From NCBI RefSeq assembly GCF_023078375.1, contig NZ_CP095554.1:2220501-2284500 (forward strand): 64,000 nucleotides of DNA, written 5' to 3'. This DNA comes from Roseomonas gilardii subsp. gilardii. Lineage in GTDB: Bacteria; Pseudomonadota; Alphaproteobacteria; Acetobacterales; Acetobacteraceae. How positions within the stretch are numbered: the stretch's first letter is position 1; each line of letters begins with the position of its first letter. Below are positions 36,612-46,344 of the stretch, piece after piece. Under the pieces are notes generated by a model, which saw nothing but the letters and a program-made list of their open reading frames with translations, was not told the origin of the DNA and did not search any database. Both the position numbers and the translations under genes were made by a program.

Positions 36612-38377
36612 TGCAACGCCTGCCACGCAAGGATGCGGTGATCGTCGGCCTCGGCTGGACCGGAGCCATCATGGGCTACGAACTCTGCCAGGCCGGGCTG
36701 GATGTGGTGGCGCTGGAGCGCGGCCCCTGGCGCGACACCTCCACCGACTTCAACATCGGCACGGCGCCGGACGAGCTGCGCTACGCCATCCGCAACGAGC
36801 TCTTCTCGCAGCCGGCGCAGGACACGGTCACGGCGCGCAACAACCTGTCGCAGCGGGCACTGCCGATCCGCAACTGGGGCAGCTTCCTGCCGGGCAACGG
36901 CGTCGGCGGCGCGGGCATCCACTGGAACGGCCATACCTGGCGCTTCATGCCGAGCGACTTCCGCCTGCGCTCGCACCTGACGGAACGCTATGGCGCGTCG
37001 ATGATCCCCGAGGGCATGACCATCGCCGACTGGGGCCTCACCTATGAGGAGCTGGAGCCCTTCTACGACAAGTTCGAGTATCTCTGCGGCATCGCGGGGC
37101 AGGCGGGGAACCTGAAGGGGCAGATCCAGCCGGGCGGCAACCCCTTCGAGGGCCAGCGCTCACGCCCCTATCCGACGCCACCGATGAAGATGTCGCACGC
37201 GCAGAACCTCTTCACCCGGGCGGCGACGGAAGTCGGGATGCATCCCTTCCCGCTGCCCTCGGCGAACATGTCGCAGCCCTATACCAACCCTCTCGGCGTC
37301 ACGCTGGGGCCCTGCACCTATTGCGGCTTCTGCGAGCGGTTCGGCTGCGCCAACTATTCCAAGGCCAGCGCGCAGACCACGATCCTGCCGGTGCTGATGC
37401 GCCATCCGGGCTTCGAGGCCCGCACGCAATGCGAGGTCTCGCGCATCCTGATGTCGGCGGATGGCAAGACCGCGACCGGCGTCGCCTATGTCGATCCGCA
37501 AGGCCAGGAATGGGAGCAGCCCGCCGACATGGTGCTGCTCTGCGCCTATCAGCTCTGGAACGTGCGGCTGCTGCTGCATTCCGGGATCGGCCGCCCCTAC
37601 GACCCGAGCACGGGGGAGGGGGTGATCGGCAAGAACTACGCCTACCAGTGCAATTCCTCGGTGAACGGCTTCTTCGACGACCAGATCTTCAATGCCTGGG
37701 CGGGGGCGGGCGCGCTGGGCATGACCTGCGACGACTACCAGGGCGATGTCTTCGACCACACCGGGCTGGGCTTCGTCGGCGGCGCCAACATCAACTGCAC
37801 CACCACCAATGCGCGGCCGATCTCCGCGCGCCCCACCCCGCCCGGCACGCCGCGCTGGGGCAGCGCCTGGAAGAAGGCGACGGCCGAGAACTACCTCAAG
37901 GTCGCCAATGTCGGCAGCCAGGGCAGCGTGATGTCCTATCGCGACGCCTATCTGGACCTCGACCCGACCTACAAGGACCGGCTCGGGCGGCCGCTGCTGC
38001 GCATGACCTTCGACTATCACGACAACGAAGTGAAGATGTCCGCCTATGTGACGCAGAAGATGGAGCCGATCATGCGGGCCATGGGCGCGAAGCAGATCCG
38101 CTCCGCTCCCAAGAAGGCGGGTTGGGACGTGGTGCCCTATCAGACCACGCACAACACCGGTGGCGCGATCATGGGCGCCGATCCGAAGGCCAGTGCCATC
38201 AACAAGTATTCCCAGATGTGGGACGTGCCGAACCTCTTCGTGTTCGGGGCCTCCGCCTTTCCGCAGAACCCCGGCTACAACCCCACCGGCACGGTCGGGG
38301 CGCTGGCCTACATGGCCGCGGATGCCATCACCAGGCAGTACCTGAAGAATCCCGGCCAGCCGCTGGTGCAGGCCTGA
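36611..38377 (+). CDS. GMC-family FAD dehydrogenase, large subunit (gluconate/sugar-acid type)
   Basis: This 588-residue flavoprotein oxidises a sugar or sugar acid in the periplasm. Its FAD-binding GLGWTGAIMGYELCQAGLDV is at the N-terminus and it has no signal of its own. The segment RNWGSFLPGNGVGGAGIHWNG binds FAD. Cysteines in CTYCGFCERFGC (about 235-246) can hold an iron-sulfur cluster, and the GMC C-terminal motif is NPGYNPTGTVGALAYMAADA with the upstream catalytic His in TTHNTGGAIMG. Gluconate, 2-ketogluconate, sorbitol or glucose are possible substrates. Middle gene of an operon with the Tat small subunit and cytochrome c. Confidence 0.9.
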   Translation: MQRLPRKDAVIVGLGWTGAIMGYELCQAGLDVVALERGPWRDTSTDFNIGTAPDELRYAIRNELFSQPAQDTVTARNNLSQRALPIRNWGSFLPGNGVGGAGIHWNGHTWRFMPSDFRLRSHLTERYGASMIPEGMTIADWGLTYEELEPFYDKFEYLCGIAGQAGNLKGQIQPGGNPFEGQRSRPYPTPPMKMSHAQNLFTRAATEVGMHPFPLPSANMSQPYTNPLGVTLGPCTYCGFCERFGCANYSKASAQTTILPVLMRHPGFEARTQCEVSRILMSADGKTATGVAYVDPQGQEWEQPADMVLLCAYQLWNVRLLLHSGIGRPYDPSTGEGVIGKNYAYQCNSSVNGFFDDQIFNAWAGAGALGMTCDDYQGDVFDHTGLGFVGGANINCTTTNARPISARPTPPGTPRWGSAWKKATAENYLKVANVGSQGSVMSYRDAYLDLDPTYKDRLGRPLLRMTFDYHDNEVKMSAYVTQKMEPIMRAMGAKQIRSAPKKAGWDVVPYQTTHNTGGAIMGADPKASAINKYSQMWDVPNLFVFGASAFPQNPGYNPTGTVGALAYMAADAITRQYLKNPGQPLVQA

Positions 38378-39645
38378 TGCGCCCGCTGCTCCTCGCCCTG
38401 GCGGGCCTCGCCGCGGCCGCCATGGCCGGCTCGCCCGCCCGCGCCGAACCCGACCGCTACGACCAGATCGAACGCGGCCGCTACCTCGCCACGGTGGGCG
38501 ACTGCACCGCCTGCCATGCCGGCTCCGGCATCGCGCCTGGCATGCCCGGATACAGCTCCCAGGGCTTCGCGGGCGGGCGGGCGATCGAGACGCCCTTCGG
38601 CCAGATCCGCGCAGCCAACATCACGCCGGACCGCGAAACGGGCATCGGGACCTGGACGGCGGAGGATTTCTACCGCGCCATGCATGAGGGCCGCGCGGCG
38701 GATGGCACGCAACTCTACCCGGCCTTCCCCTACACCTACTACACCAGGGTGAGGCGGGAGGATTCCGATGCGATCTTCGCCTTCCTGCAATCGCTGGAGC
38801 CGGTGCAGAACCGCGTGGACCGGGACACGCTGCCCTTTCCCTTCAACATCCGTGTGCTGATGAAGGGCTGGAACCTGCTCTTCTTCCGTCACGGCGAATT
38901 CGAGCCGGTGATCGGCCGTTCGGCGGAATGGAACCGCGGCGCCTATCTCGTGGAAGGGCTGGGCCATTGCGCCGCCTGCCACACGCCCAAGAACATGCTG
39001 GGCGGCGACAAGACCTCCCAGACCCTGAGCGGCGGCGAACTCCAGGGATGGTTCGCACCCTCCCTGACCACGGATGGCCGCACGGGCATCGGTGCCTGGT
39101 CGATCGAGGAGATCGTGGAATATCTCAGCACCGGCCATAACGTGCATGCCGCCGCTTCCGGCCCCATGGCGGAGGTGGTGGAATACTCCACCAGCCTGAT
39201 GACCGAGGCCGATCTCCGCGCCATCGCCACCTATCTGAAACAGCCGCGCGAGGAAGCCGCCACCGTGGCGGCGCCCGCGCCCCTGCCAGCCAGCAATGTC
39301 CAGATGCAGGCGGGCGCCGCGATCTACATGGATGGTTGCCAGGCCTGCCATGGCGCGGATGGCAAGGGCGTGGCCGGTCTCTTCCCCGCTCTGGCGAACA
39401 GTCCCACGGTGCAGCAGTCCGGGCCGGAGACGCTGCTGCGGGTGGTGATGCAGGGCTCCAAACCGGCCACCACCGATGCGGTGCCCACCGCCGCGTCGAT
39501 GCCCGCCTTCGGCTGGCGCCTGACCGACGACCAGGCGGCGGCGGTGACCACCTATATCCGGAACAGCTGGGGCAATGCCGCCCCCGCGGTCACGGCATCC
39601 CAGGCGCAGTCCATGCGCGGCCGGCTGGCGCAGAACCCGAACTAG
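38377..39645 (+). CDS. Triheme membrane cytochrome c subunit of the dehydrogenase
   Basis: This 422-residue protein has a signal peptide (LLLALAGLAAAAMAGSPARA) and three CxxCH heme sites: CTACH (about residue 43), CAACH (about 198) and CQACH (about 321). It passes electrons from the FAD subunit to ubiquinone in the inner membrane. Order and length (about 420-470) match the cytochrome subunits of gluconate and alcohol dehydrogenases of acetic acid bacteria. The start overlaps the preceding stop (TGATG). A long hairpin follows its stop codon. Confidence 0.93.
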   Translation: MRPLLLALAGLAAAAMAGSPARAEPDRYDQIERGRYLATVGDCTACHAGSGIAPGMPGYSSQGFAGGRAIETPFGQIRAANITPDRETGIGTWTAEDFYRAMHEGRAADGTQLYPAFPYTYYTRVRREDSDAIFAFLQSLEPVQNRVDRDTLPFPFNIRVLMKGWNLLFFRHGEFEPVIGRSAEWNRGAYLVEGLGHCAACHTPKNMLGGDKTSQTLSGGELQGWFAPSLTTDGRTGIGAWSIEEIVEYLSTGHNVHAAASGPMAEVVEYSTSLMTEADLRAIATYLKQPREEAATVAAPAPLPASNVQMQAGAAIYMDGCQACHGADGKGVAGLFPALANSPTVQQSGPETLLRVVMQGSKPATTDAVPTAASMPAFGWRLTDDQAAAVTTYIRNSWGNAAPAVTASQAQSMRGRLAQNPN

Positions 39646-39652
39646 AACCCCT

Positions 39653-39687
39653 CCCTGGCTCCTTCGCCCCTGGCGAAGGAGCCAGGG
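39653..39687 (+). terminator. Strong hairpin after the dehydrogenase operon
   Basis: CCCTGGCTCCTTCGCC (39653-39668) pairs perfectly with GGCGAAGGAGCCAGGG (39672-39687) around a CCT loop, a 16-bp stem. It lacks a T-run, so it may act as a transcript-stabilising end or a Rho-assisted stop. Confidence 0.65.
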
Positions 39688-39769
39688 GCCGGACCCGACC
39701 TGCTCCGCCCCGCTGAACCCCGCTATCGCCGTCAGGCCGCGCTGGGTGCATCGGCCACACCCTCCAGGC

Positions 39770-39805
39770 AAAGAAAAGGGCGCGGCGGGTTTCCCCGCCG
39801 CGCCC
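39770..39805 (-). terminator. Intrinsic terminator of clpA
   Basis: Reading the minus strand, GGGCGCGGCGGG pairs with CCCGCCGCGCCC around a GAAA loop and is followed by TTTTCTTT. It lies 23 bases after the clpA stop. Confidence 0.92.
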
Positions 39806-39828
39806 CTGATCTCGGAAAGGCGGGTGGC

Positions 39829-42189
39829 TCAGTCCGCCGTTTCGGGCTCGCGCTCCGCCTCGCCATCACCCGGGCCTTCCTCGGGCTTGGGCAGGGCAGG
39901 GGGCGGAGCCTCGGTGATGTCGAAGGTCAGCGCGCCGTCCTTCATGCCGACCTTCACCGCGCCGCCCTTCACCAGCTTGCCGAAGAGCAGCTCCTCGGCC
40001 AGCGGCTTCTTGACGTATTCCTGGATGATCCGGGCCAGGGGGCGCGCGCCGTAGAGCGGGTCATAGCCCCGCTCCGCCAGCCACTCCTTGGCCGCCGAGG
40101 ACAGCTCGATCGTGACGTTGCGATCCGCGAGCTGGGCCTCCAGCTGCATCACGAACTTCTCGACGATATTGCCCACGATCTCCGGCGTCAGCCCGCTGAA
40201 GGGCACCACCGCATCCAGGCGGTTGCGGAACTCGGGAGTGAAGAGGCGCTTGATCGCCTCCTCGTCCTCGCCGGTCCGGATCTCCCGCCCGAAGCCGATG
40301 CCGGCCTTGGCCATGTCGGAGGCCCCCGCATTGGTCGTCATGATCAGGATGACGTTGCGGAAGTCCACGATCTTGCCGTTGTGGTCTGTCAGCTTCCCGT
40401 GGTCCATCACCTGCAGCAGGATGTTGTACAGATCCTGGTGCGCCTTCTCGATCTCGTCGAGCAGCAGCACGCAGTGCGGATGCTGGTCCACGGCATCGGT
40501 CAGCAAGCCGCCCTGGTCGAAGCCGACATAGCCCGGCGGCGCGCCGATCAGGCGGGAGACCGAGTGCCGCTCCATGTACTCGGACATGTCGAAGCGGGTC
40601 AGCTCGATGCCCAGCGTCTTGGCGAGCTGCTTGGCCACCTCGGTCTTGCCGACGCCGGTGGGGCCGGAGAAGAGGTAGTTGCCGATCGGCTTCTCCGGGT
40701 CGCGCAGCCCGGCGCGGGACAGCTTGATCGCGGCCGAGAGCGCCTCGATCGCCTTGTCCTGGCCGAAAACCATGGACTTCAGGTCGCGCTCCAGGTTCTT
40801 GAGCGTCTCCTTGTCGTCCGTGCTGACCGACTTGGGGGGAATGCGCGCAATCTTCGCGACGATGTCCTCCACGTCCTTCAGCGTCACGGTCTTCCGGCGC
40901 TTGTTCTCCGGCAGCAGCATGCGGGAGGCGCCGACCTCGTCGATCACGTCGATCGCCTTGTCCGGCAGCTTCCGGTCGTTGATGTACTTGGCCGAAAGCT
41001 CCACCGCCGCCCGGATGGCCTCCGGCGTGTAGCGGACCTTGTGGTGCTTCTCGTAATTGGTCTTGAGGCCCTGGAGGATCTTCACCGCATCCTCGACCGA
41101 CGGCTCGTTCACGTCGATCTTCTGGAAGCGGCGGACCAGCGCCCGGTCCTTCTCGAAGTGCTGCCGGTATTCCTTATAGGTCGTGGAGCCCACGCAGCGC
41201 AGCGTGCCCTGGGCCAGGGCCGGCTTGAGCAGGTTGGAGGCATCCATCGCCCCGCCGGAAGTGGCACCGGCGCCGATCACCGTATGGATCTCGTCGATGA
41301 AGAGGATGGAGCCCGGATGCTGCTCCAGCTCCGTCACCACGGCCTTCAGCCGCTCCTCGAAATCGCCGCGGTAGCGGGTGCCGGCCAGCAGCGCGCCCAT
41401 GTCGAGCGCGAAGATGGTGGACTTCAGCAGCACCTCGGGCACGTCGCCCTCGATGATCCGCTTGGCCAGGCCCTCCGCGATCGCGGTCTTGCCCACGCCC
41501 GGGTCGCCCACATAGAGCGGGTTGTTCTTGGTGCGGCGGCAGAGGATCTGGATGGTCCGCTCGATCTCGCTGTCGCGGCCGATGAGCGGGTCGATCTTGC
41601 CCTGCTGCGCCTTCTTGTTGAGGTTGACGCAGTAGTTGGAGAGGGCGTCCTGGCCCCGCTTGGCGCCTGCCTCGCCGCGCCGCTCCTCCTCCTTGCCCCG
41701 GGGCTCGCCCCCTTCCTCGGCATTGCCCTGCACCGGGCGGTTCTGCGACCGGCCAGGAGCCTTGGCGATGCCGTGGGAGATGAAGTTCACGGCGTCGAGC
41801 CGCGTCATGTCCTGCAGTTGCAGGAAATAGACGGCATGGCTCTCGCGCTCGCTGAACAGGGCGACCAGGACATTGGCGCCCGTCACCTCGTCGCGGCCGG
41901 AGGACTGGACATGGATCGCCGCCCGCTGGACGACCCGCTGGAAGCCGGCCGTGGGCTTCGGATCGCCCCCTCGGTCGCTGATCAGCCCGGCGAGGTCCTT
42001 GTCCAGGAACTCGGCGAGATCCCGCTTGAGCTTCTCCAGTTCGACACCGCAGGCGCGAAGCACCGTGGTGGCGTCCGTGTCGTCGCAAAGGGAAAGAAGA
42101 AGGTGCTCCAGCGTCGCGTACTCGTGCCGGCGGTCATTCGCGAGCGCCAGGGCGCGATGGAGCGTCTGTTCGAGGTTGCGGGACAGCAT
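39829..42189 (-). CDS. clpA: ATP-dependent Clp protease ATP-binding subunit ClpA
   Basis: This 786-residue AAA+ unfoldase delivers substrates to ClpP. The N-domain repeat ([20 protein letters not shown], then [11 protein letters not shown]) occupies residues 1-145. The first ATPase has [15 protein letters not shown] and [15 protein letters not shown], and the second [15 protein letters not shown] and [14 protein letters not shown]. The C-terminal sensor includes [16 protein letters not shown]. An acidic tail ([17 protein letters not shown]) ends it. clpS lies just upstream on the same strand, 124 bases away, the usual adaptor-unfoldase pairing. Confidence 0.97.
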   Translation of the reverse strand: MLSRNLEQTLHRALALANDRRHEYATLEHLLLSLCDDTDATTVLRACGVELEKLKRDLAEFLDKDLAGLISDRGGDPKPTAGFQRVVQRAAIHVQSSGRDEVTGANVLVALFSERESHAVYFLQLQDMTRLDAVNFISHGIAKAPGRSQNRPVQGNAEEGGEPRGKEEERRGEAGAKRGQDALSNYCVNLNKKAQQGKIDPLIGRDSEIERTIQILCRRTKNNPLYVGDPGVGKTAIAEGLAKRIIEGDVPEVLLKSTIFALDMGALLAGTRYRGDFEERLKAVVTELEQHPGSILFIDEIHTVIGAGATSGGAMDASNLLKPALAQGTLRCVGSTTYKEYRQHFEKDRALVRRFQKIDVNEPSVEDAVKILQGLKTNYEKHHKVRYTPEAIRAAVELSAKYINDRKLPDKAIDVIDEVGASRMLLPENKRRKTVTLKDVEDIVAKIARIPPKSVSTDDKETLKNLERDLKSMVFGQDKAIEALSAAIKLSRAGLRDPEKPIGNYLFSGPTGVGKTEVAKQLAKTLGIELTRFDMSEYMERHSVSRLIGAPPGYVGFDQGGLLTDAVDQHPHCVLLLDEIEKAHQDLYNILLQVMDHGKLTDHNGKIVDFRNVILIMTTNAGASDMAKAGIGFGREIRTGEDEEAIKRLFTPEFRNRLDAVVPFSGLTPEIVGNIVEKFVMQLEAQLADRNVTIELSSAAKEWLAERGYDPLYGARPLARIIQEYVKKPLAEELLFGKLVKGGAVKVGMKDGALTFDITEAPPPALPKPEEGPGDGEAEREPETAD

Positions 42190-42313
42190 ACTGAGGCGAC
42201 GCTCCCCTCATGGTCTGCCCCGGAGCGGGATGCGCCGGGGACAGGGTGGTTAGAAGGCTAATGTGGGGCCTTTCCTGGCGGGGCGGGAGAGGCGTTACAC
42301 GATTGTTTCACGT

Positions 42314-42670
42314 CTAGTCTTTCTCAATCGTGCACTGGAGGGGGTGCTGGTTCTGCCGGGCCAGGTCCATGACCTGGGTGACCTTGGTCTCCGCCACCTC
42401 ATAGGTGAAGACCCCGCAGACCCCGACCCCGCGCCGGTGCACGTGGAGCATGATGCGAGTCGCCTCCTCCCGGTTCTTCTGGAAGAACCGTTCGAGGACA
42501 TGCACGACGAACTCCATCGGCGTGTAGTCGTCGTTGAGCATCAGGACCTTGTACATGGCGGGCTTGCGCGTCTTCGGACGTGCCTTGACGACCACGCCGC
42601 TCGCCGGTCCCTGATCCCCTTGTCCGCCGCCGGGGGTGTTCCCGTCGGGCCTCTTATCCTGTTCGCTCAT
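42314..42670 (-). CDS. clpS: ATP-dependent Clp protease adaptor ClpS
   Basis: This 118-residue N-end-rule adaptor brings destabilising N-termini to ClpA. After a disordered leader of about 35 residues the ClpS core is visible: [20 protein letters not shown] (pocket Asn-Asp), then [20 protein letters not shown] and [23 protein letters not shown] 42670 (MSEQDKRP) is preferred over a slightly longer start. Paired with clpA. Confidence 0.96.
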   Translation of the reverse strand: MSEQDKRPDGNTPGGGQGDQGPASGVVVKARPKTRKPAMYKVLMLNDDYTPMEFVVHVLERFFQKNREEATRIMLHVHRRGVGVCGVFTYEVAETKVTQVMDLARQNQHPLQCTIEKD

Positions 42671-43028
42671 CGGTCGCCCGCTCAACCGGGCCGTCCCGCC
42701 GGAAGGGGCGGGGCGGCGGAATGCTCTCTGGAATGGAAGGCGATTGGCGCGGGAATATCAAGATGAAGCCGCGCCGTCCGCCCGGGCGGCACGCCGGAAA
42801 TGGCGCGCGCCGGATCGGTGCCGAGATGGCGCTCGGCGCCCGGGAATGCAAGGCATGGGCCCCGCCGCCCAAGTGGCAGTCCAGGTGGCAGCCTGGATTG
42901 AGGCCGCGGGAATGCGCGCCGCCCCGCCGGGCCGGAACCCGGAATGGCAAAAGCCCGGCCGCTTCCGCGGCCAGGCTGTGCCTGGGGGCCGGATATCGTC
43001 CGGCCCCGCGATGGATCCGTGACGGGGA
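42671..43028. other. 358-bp stretch between clpS and the phasin gene
   Basis: It contains the phasin terminator (42948-42977) and otherwise no gene. The open minus-strand frame across it reads as Arg/Pro/Gly low-complexity sequence. The clpS promoter must lie in its left part. Two similar GTGGCAG words near 42875 and 42885 are noted without interpretation. Confidence 0.4.
42948..42977 (-). terminator. Intrinsic terminator of the phasin gene
   Basis: On the minus strand AGCCTGGCCGC pairs with GCGGCCGGGCT (one mismatch) around a GGAA loop and is followed by TTTT. It lies about 50 bases after the phasin stop. Confidence 0.85.
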
Positions 43029-43556
43029 TCAGACGCTCAGCGGCTTGGTGGCCCGCTCCATGGCCAGCGTCATGCGCTGGGCGAGCGGCGCGCTGGCCTG
43101 CTCGGCGAGGCGGAAGCCGGCCTCCTGCAGCTTGGCGGTCTCGCCCATCACCTTCTCCAGCGTCTGGCGGGCGAAGTTGGCCTGCAGCTCCGCCGCATCC
43201 TTCACGCTGCGCACGGTGGCGAAGGCGCGGGCATTCTCCAGGGCCTGGTCGGACAGGGACTGGAACAGGGCGAAGGTCTGGCGGCTCAGATCCTGGGTGC
43301 CGGCCACGTAGGTCTGCGTCGCCTGGGTCAGGGCCTCGACATTGCCACGACCGAAATCCATGGCTTCCTGGGCGGACTTGAAGATGCCCTCGGCGAGCTT
43401 GGTGGCCTGGCTCATGCTTTCCTCCATCATGCGGCGGGCCTGGTTCGCGCCATTCTCCAGGGCGGCCTTGCTCTGCTGAATCGTCTCGTTGGTGGCCGTG
43501 GCGGCGGCCTGGGTGGTGTCGGACGCGAGCCGCGCAACCTTCGGTTCGGTAGCCAT
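43029..43556 (-). CDS. phaP: Phasin family protein
   Basis: This 175-residue, entirely helical, Ala/Gln-rich protein coats polyhydroxyalkanoate granules. The central MMEESMSQATKLAEGIFKSA and AQEAMDFGRGNVEALTQATQ segments match the phasin_2 domain, followed by DQALENARAFATVRSVKDA. ATG 43556 starts MATEPKVARLAS; GGGAG is upstream. The promoter carries a PhaR-type palindrome. No PHA synthase is in the window. A terminator follows. Confidence 0.88.
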   Translation of the reverse strand: MATEPKVARLASDTTQAAATATNETIQQSKAALENGANQARRMMEESMSQATKLAEGIFKSAQEAMDFGRGNVEALTQATQTYVAGTQDLSRQTFALFQSLSDQALENARAFATVRSVKDAAELQANFARQTLEKVMGETAKLQEAGFRLAEQASAPLAQRMTLAMERATKPLSV

Positions 43557-43590
43557 GTCTTTTATATCTCCCAAGACTTGCAGGCACTGG

Positions 43591-43618
43591 TATAGCTCTT
43601 TGCTGCGCCGCAGCAAAG
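43591..43618 (-). promoter_or_regulatory. PhaR-type operator overlapping the phasin promoter
   Basis: CTTTGCTGC (43598-43606) and GCAGCAAAG (43610-43618) form a perfect 9-bp inverted repeat around GCC. It contains CTGC-N3-GCAG, the reported PhaR target pattern of Paracoccus and Rhodobacter. Read on the minus strand, TTGCTG inside the palindrome and TATACC (43596-43591), 16 bases apart, make a promoter, so bound repressor would block RNA polymerase. Regulation is inferred. Confidence 0.65.
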
Positions 43619-43842
43619 GGTTTTTGGCGACAAATCGGTTCGGGTTCCACAACAAAATTGATGCGAAACACAAAAACTTGTGCGGCAGGTACACTGACAG
43701 GCCGGAGCTTACGGAAAATTCGAGCAAAATCCGCATGATGGACGTGGACACGGTCACGGGCGGGCGATTATCGTCGGTTGTCCGGCACGCTGGGGGGTGT
43801 GCCTGGGCCTGGACATCGGGTCCACGAGGGGGAACTACGGAT

Positions 43843-45108
43843 ATGTCACTTGGCTGGCGCACGCCCCGTCGCGTGCGGAGCTTGGCCCTGGCATTCGCCT
43901 TGGTGTCGGGCTGGGGGGCGACGCTCCTGGGGATCGTCCCGGCGGCGGCGCAGATCGGCTCCGACCGCTACGCGTCGATCGTCATCGATGCACGCAGCGG
44001 CCAGGCCCTGTCCGCCGCGAATGCCGACGAGCCGCGCTACCCCGCCTCGCTGACCAAGATGATGACGCTCTACCTGCTGTTCGAGGCGCTGCGCGATGGC
44101 CGCATGACGCTGGACAGCCGCATGGTGATGAGCTCCGAGGCAGCCTCGCAGGCCCCCTCGAAGCTGGGCATCCCGCCCGGCAGCTCGATCTCGGTGGAAC
44201 AGGCCATCCTGGCCCTGGTCACCCTCTCGGCCAACGACGTCGCCTGGATGATCGGCGAGACGCTGGGCGGCAGCAACGACCGCTTCGCCCAGATGATGAC
44301 GCAGAAGGCACGCCAGCTCGGGATGACGAACACCGTCTTCCGCAACGCCAACGGCCTGCCGGATTTCCAGCAGGTCACCACGGCGCGGGACATGGCGACG
44401 CTGGGGCGGCGCCTCTACATCGATTTCCCGAACCGCTACCACTACTTCTCCACGCCGGAATTCCGCTACGGCGGCCGGCGCGTGCGGTCGCACAACCGGA
44501 TGATCGGCACCTATGACGGTGTGGACGGCATCAAGACCGGCTTCATCTCGGCCTCCGGCTTCAACATCGTCACCTCGGCGCAGCGCCAGGGGCAGCGGCT
44601 GGTGGTGGCGGTCTTCGGCGGCTCCACCTGGGTGGAACGCGACCGCCATGCGGCCGCGCTGCTGGATGACGGCTTCGCCAAGATGGGTGTCGAGCCCTCC
44701 ACGCCTTCCTCCCTGCTGATGGCATCCGCCGGCGCGGGTGTCGCGCGTGCCACCGGCGGGCTGATCACCGGCCGGGCCCATGCGGCCACGGTGAGCGTGG
44801 GCGGCACGCGGGCGGCCCGCCTCGCCGCGGCCCGGCAGGCCCGGTTGGCCGCGGCCGAGGCGGCGCGCCGCGATCCCCCGGCGAAGCTGGTGCGGACCGC
44901 GGCGCAGATCCGTCCGCTGCGTCCGGTCACCCGCAACGCCAAGGTCATGGAACAGGGGGATGGCGGGGCCTTCATCCGCGCGGCGAAGCCCCAGGCCACG
45001 CGTGGCCGCGCCGCCACCCCGGTGGCCGCGCGCGCGCCGGCGAAGCCGGCCCATGCGGCCGCCCACCCCGCCAGCGCCACCGCCAAGCAGCGCGAGGCGC
45101 GCCGCTGA
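43843..45108 (+). CDS. D-alanyl-D-alanine carboxypeptidase family serine hydrolase
   Basis: This 421-residue protein has a signal peptide (SLALAFALVSGWGATLLGIVPAAA). Its penicillin-binding peptidase S11 domain has YPASLTKMMTLYLLFEAL (catalytic SxxK), TLSANDVAWMI (SxN) and DGIKTGFISASGFN (KTG). After about residue 275 there is an Ala/Arg-rich disordered tail in place of the usual PBP5 C-terminal domain and membrane helix. It trims peptidoglycan stem peptides in the periplasm. ATG 43843 follows GAGGGGGAA. The basic tail (pI high) may bind the cell wall or nucleic acid. Confidence 0.9.
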   Translation: MSLGWRTPRRVRSLALAFALVSGWGATLLGIVPAAAQIGSDRYASIVIDARSGQALSAANADEPRYPASLTKMMTLYLLFEALRDGRMTLDSRMVMSSEAASQAPSKLGIPPGSSISVEQAILALVTLSANDVAWMIGETLGGSNDRFAQMMTQKARQLGMTNTVFRNANGLPDFQQVTTARDMATLGRRLYIDFPNRYHYFSTPEFRYGGRRVRSHNRMIGTYDGVDGIKTGFISASGFNIVTSAQRQGQRLVVAVFGGSTWVERDRHAAALLDDGFAKMGVEPSTPSSLLMASAGAGVARATGGLITGRAHAATVSVGGTRAARLAAARQARLAAAEAARRDPPAKLVRTAAQIRPLRPVTRNAKVMEQGDGGAFIRAAKPQATRGRAATPVAARAPAKPAHAAAHPASATAKQREARR

Positions 45109-45166
45109 CACGGCCGGCGGAGGGCCGCGCCCTTCGCCGCCAGACTCCGGGCTTCCCGGGCCGGGA

Positions 45167-46276
45167 TCAGGCCATCGCCCCGCGCGCCGCGACCGGCCAG
45201 AGACATTCCACGCGCCCCTTCCGCACGCCGACATACCAGTCGAAGCGGTCCACCGTCGGGTCGCAATGGCCGGGTACGAGCCGCAGCTTCTCCCCGATCG
45301 CGGGGAGGGCGGCGCCTTCCGCCAGGATGGTGCCGTGCTCGTCGGAGGGGCGCCCGTAGCTCAGCCCGGGGCGCCCATGGACGAGCGGCATGCCGCTGTC
45401 GGTGGGCAGTGCCTTATGGCCCGCATCGACCACCGCGCGCCCACTTCCCCTTGGGGCGCTCATCACCTGCGTCAGCACGAAGAGCGATTGCCGGAAGGGC
45501 GGGGGCGCGTCGTTGCGGGCGTAATCCGCATCCATGAAGGCATAGGAACCCGCCTGGATCTCCGTCCAGAGTCCGCTTTCCAGCTCCAGCGGGAAGCTGC
45601 CGGTGCCGGCGCCGCCCACGATGGGGCAGCCGAGCCCCTGCTGCCGGAGCTGCTCCAGCGTGCGACGGGTGCCCTCGGCGGCGTGGCGGATGGCGGCGGC
45701 GCGCTCCTCCGGTGTGCGGAGGTGCTGGGCCCTGCCGTGATAGGCTTGCAATCCGCCGAAGCGCAGATGCGGCGAGGCGGCGATGCGCCCGGCCAGGGCC
45801 ACCGCCTCCGGCCCCGGCGCGATGCCGCAGCGCCCGGGGCCGACATCGATCTCCACCAGCACAGACAGGCGCCGCCCCGCCGCCTCGGCGGCTTGCTCGA
45901 TCACCGGGATCAGGGCCGGGTCGTCGGCGCAAAGGGCCACCCGGGCGATGCCCGACAGCGCCGCCAGCCGCGCCAGCTTGCGTGGCGAGACCACCTCGTT
46001 GCTGACCAGGATGTCGTCCACCCCGCCCCAGGCGAGGATCTCCGCCTCGGCCACCTTCTGCACGCACTGGCCCACGGCGCCACGGGCCATCTGCAGGCGC
46101 GCGATGACGGGGGACTTGTGCGTCTTGGCATGGGCGCGCAGCTTCGCGCCGGTGGGGGCCAGCCGGGCCGCCATGGCATCCAGATTGGCCTCGAAGGCAT
46201 CGAGGTCGAGGATCAGCGCCGGGGTGTCGACCTCGTCCTCGCGCATCCCCGGCTCCGCCGGCATCCGCTGCATCAT
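45167..46276 (-). CDS. DSD1-family PLP enzyme (D-threonine / 3-hydroxy-D-aspartate aldolase-like)
   Basis: This is a PLP enzyme of alanine-racemase fold III, about 370 residues: VDTPALILDLDAFEANLDAM, the PLP lysine in LRAHAKTHKSP, CVQKVAEAEILAWGGVDDIL, SNEVVSPRK, VEIDVGPGRCGIAPG, and the C-terminal metal ligands in VPGHCDPTVDRFDWYVGVR (His and Cys). Metal-dependent D-threonine, D-serine or beta-hydroxyaspartate cleavage is expected. Start codons GTG 46306, ATG 46285, 46276 and 46246 are all in frame; ATG 46246 has the best GGAG spacing but 46276 is given as a compromise. Confidence 0.8.
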   Translation of the reverse strand: MMQRMPAEPGMREDEVDTPALILDLDAFEANLDAMAARLAPTGAKLRAHAKTHKSPVIARLQMARGAVGQCVQKVAEAEILAWGGVDDILVSNEVVSPRKLARLAALSGIARVALCADDPALIPVIEQAAEAAGRRLSVLVEIDVGPGRCGIAPGPEAVALAGRIAASPHLRFGGLQAYHGRAQHLRTPEERAAAIRHAAEGTRRTLEQLRQQGLGCPIVGGAGTGSFPLELESGLWTEIQAGSYAFMDADYARNDAPPPFRQSLFVLTQVMSAPRGSGRAVVDAGHKALPTDSGMPLVHGRPGLSYGRPSDEHGTILAEGAALPAIGEKLRLVPGHCDPTVDRFDWYVGVRKGRVECLWPVAARGAMA

Positions 46277-46344
46277 TCCACCCATCCCCCGGATCGCCCG
46301 GGGCACGGTAGCGCGGGGCGCCGCCCCTGTTCAGGCCGCCGGCC

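Noticed and set aside
40381-42261. 626-codon plus-strand frame opposite clpA
   Set aside because: ClpA is unmistakable on the minus strand; the plus frame is its complement.
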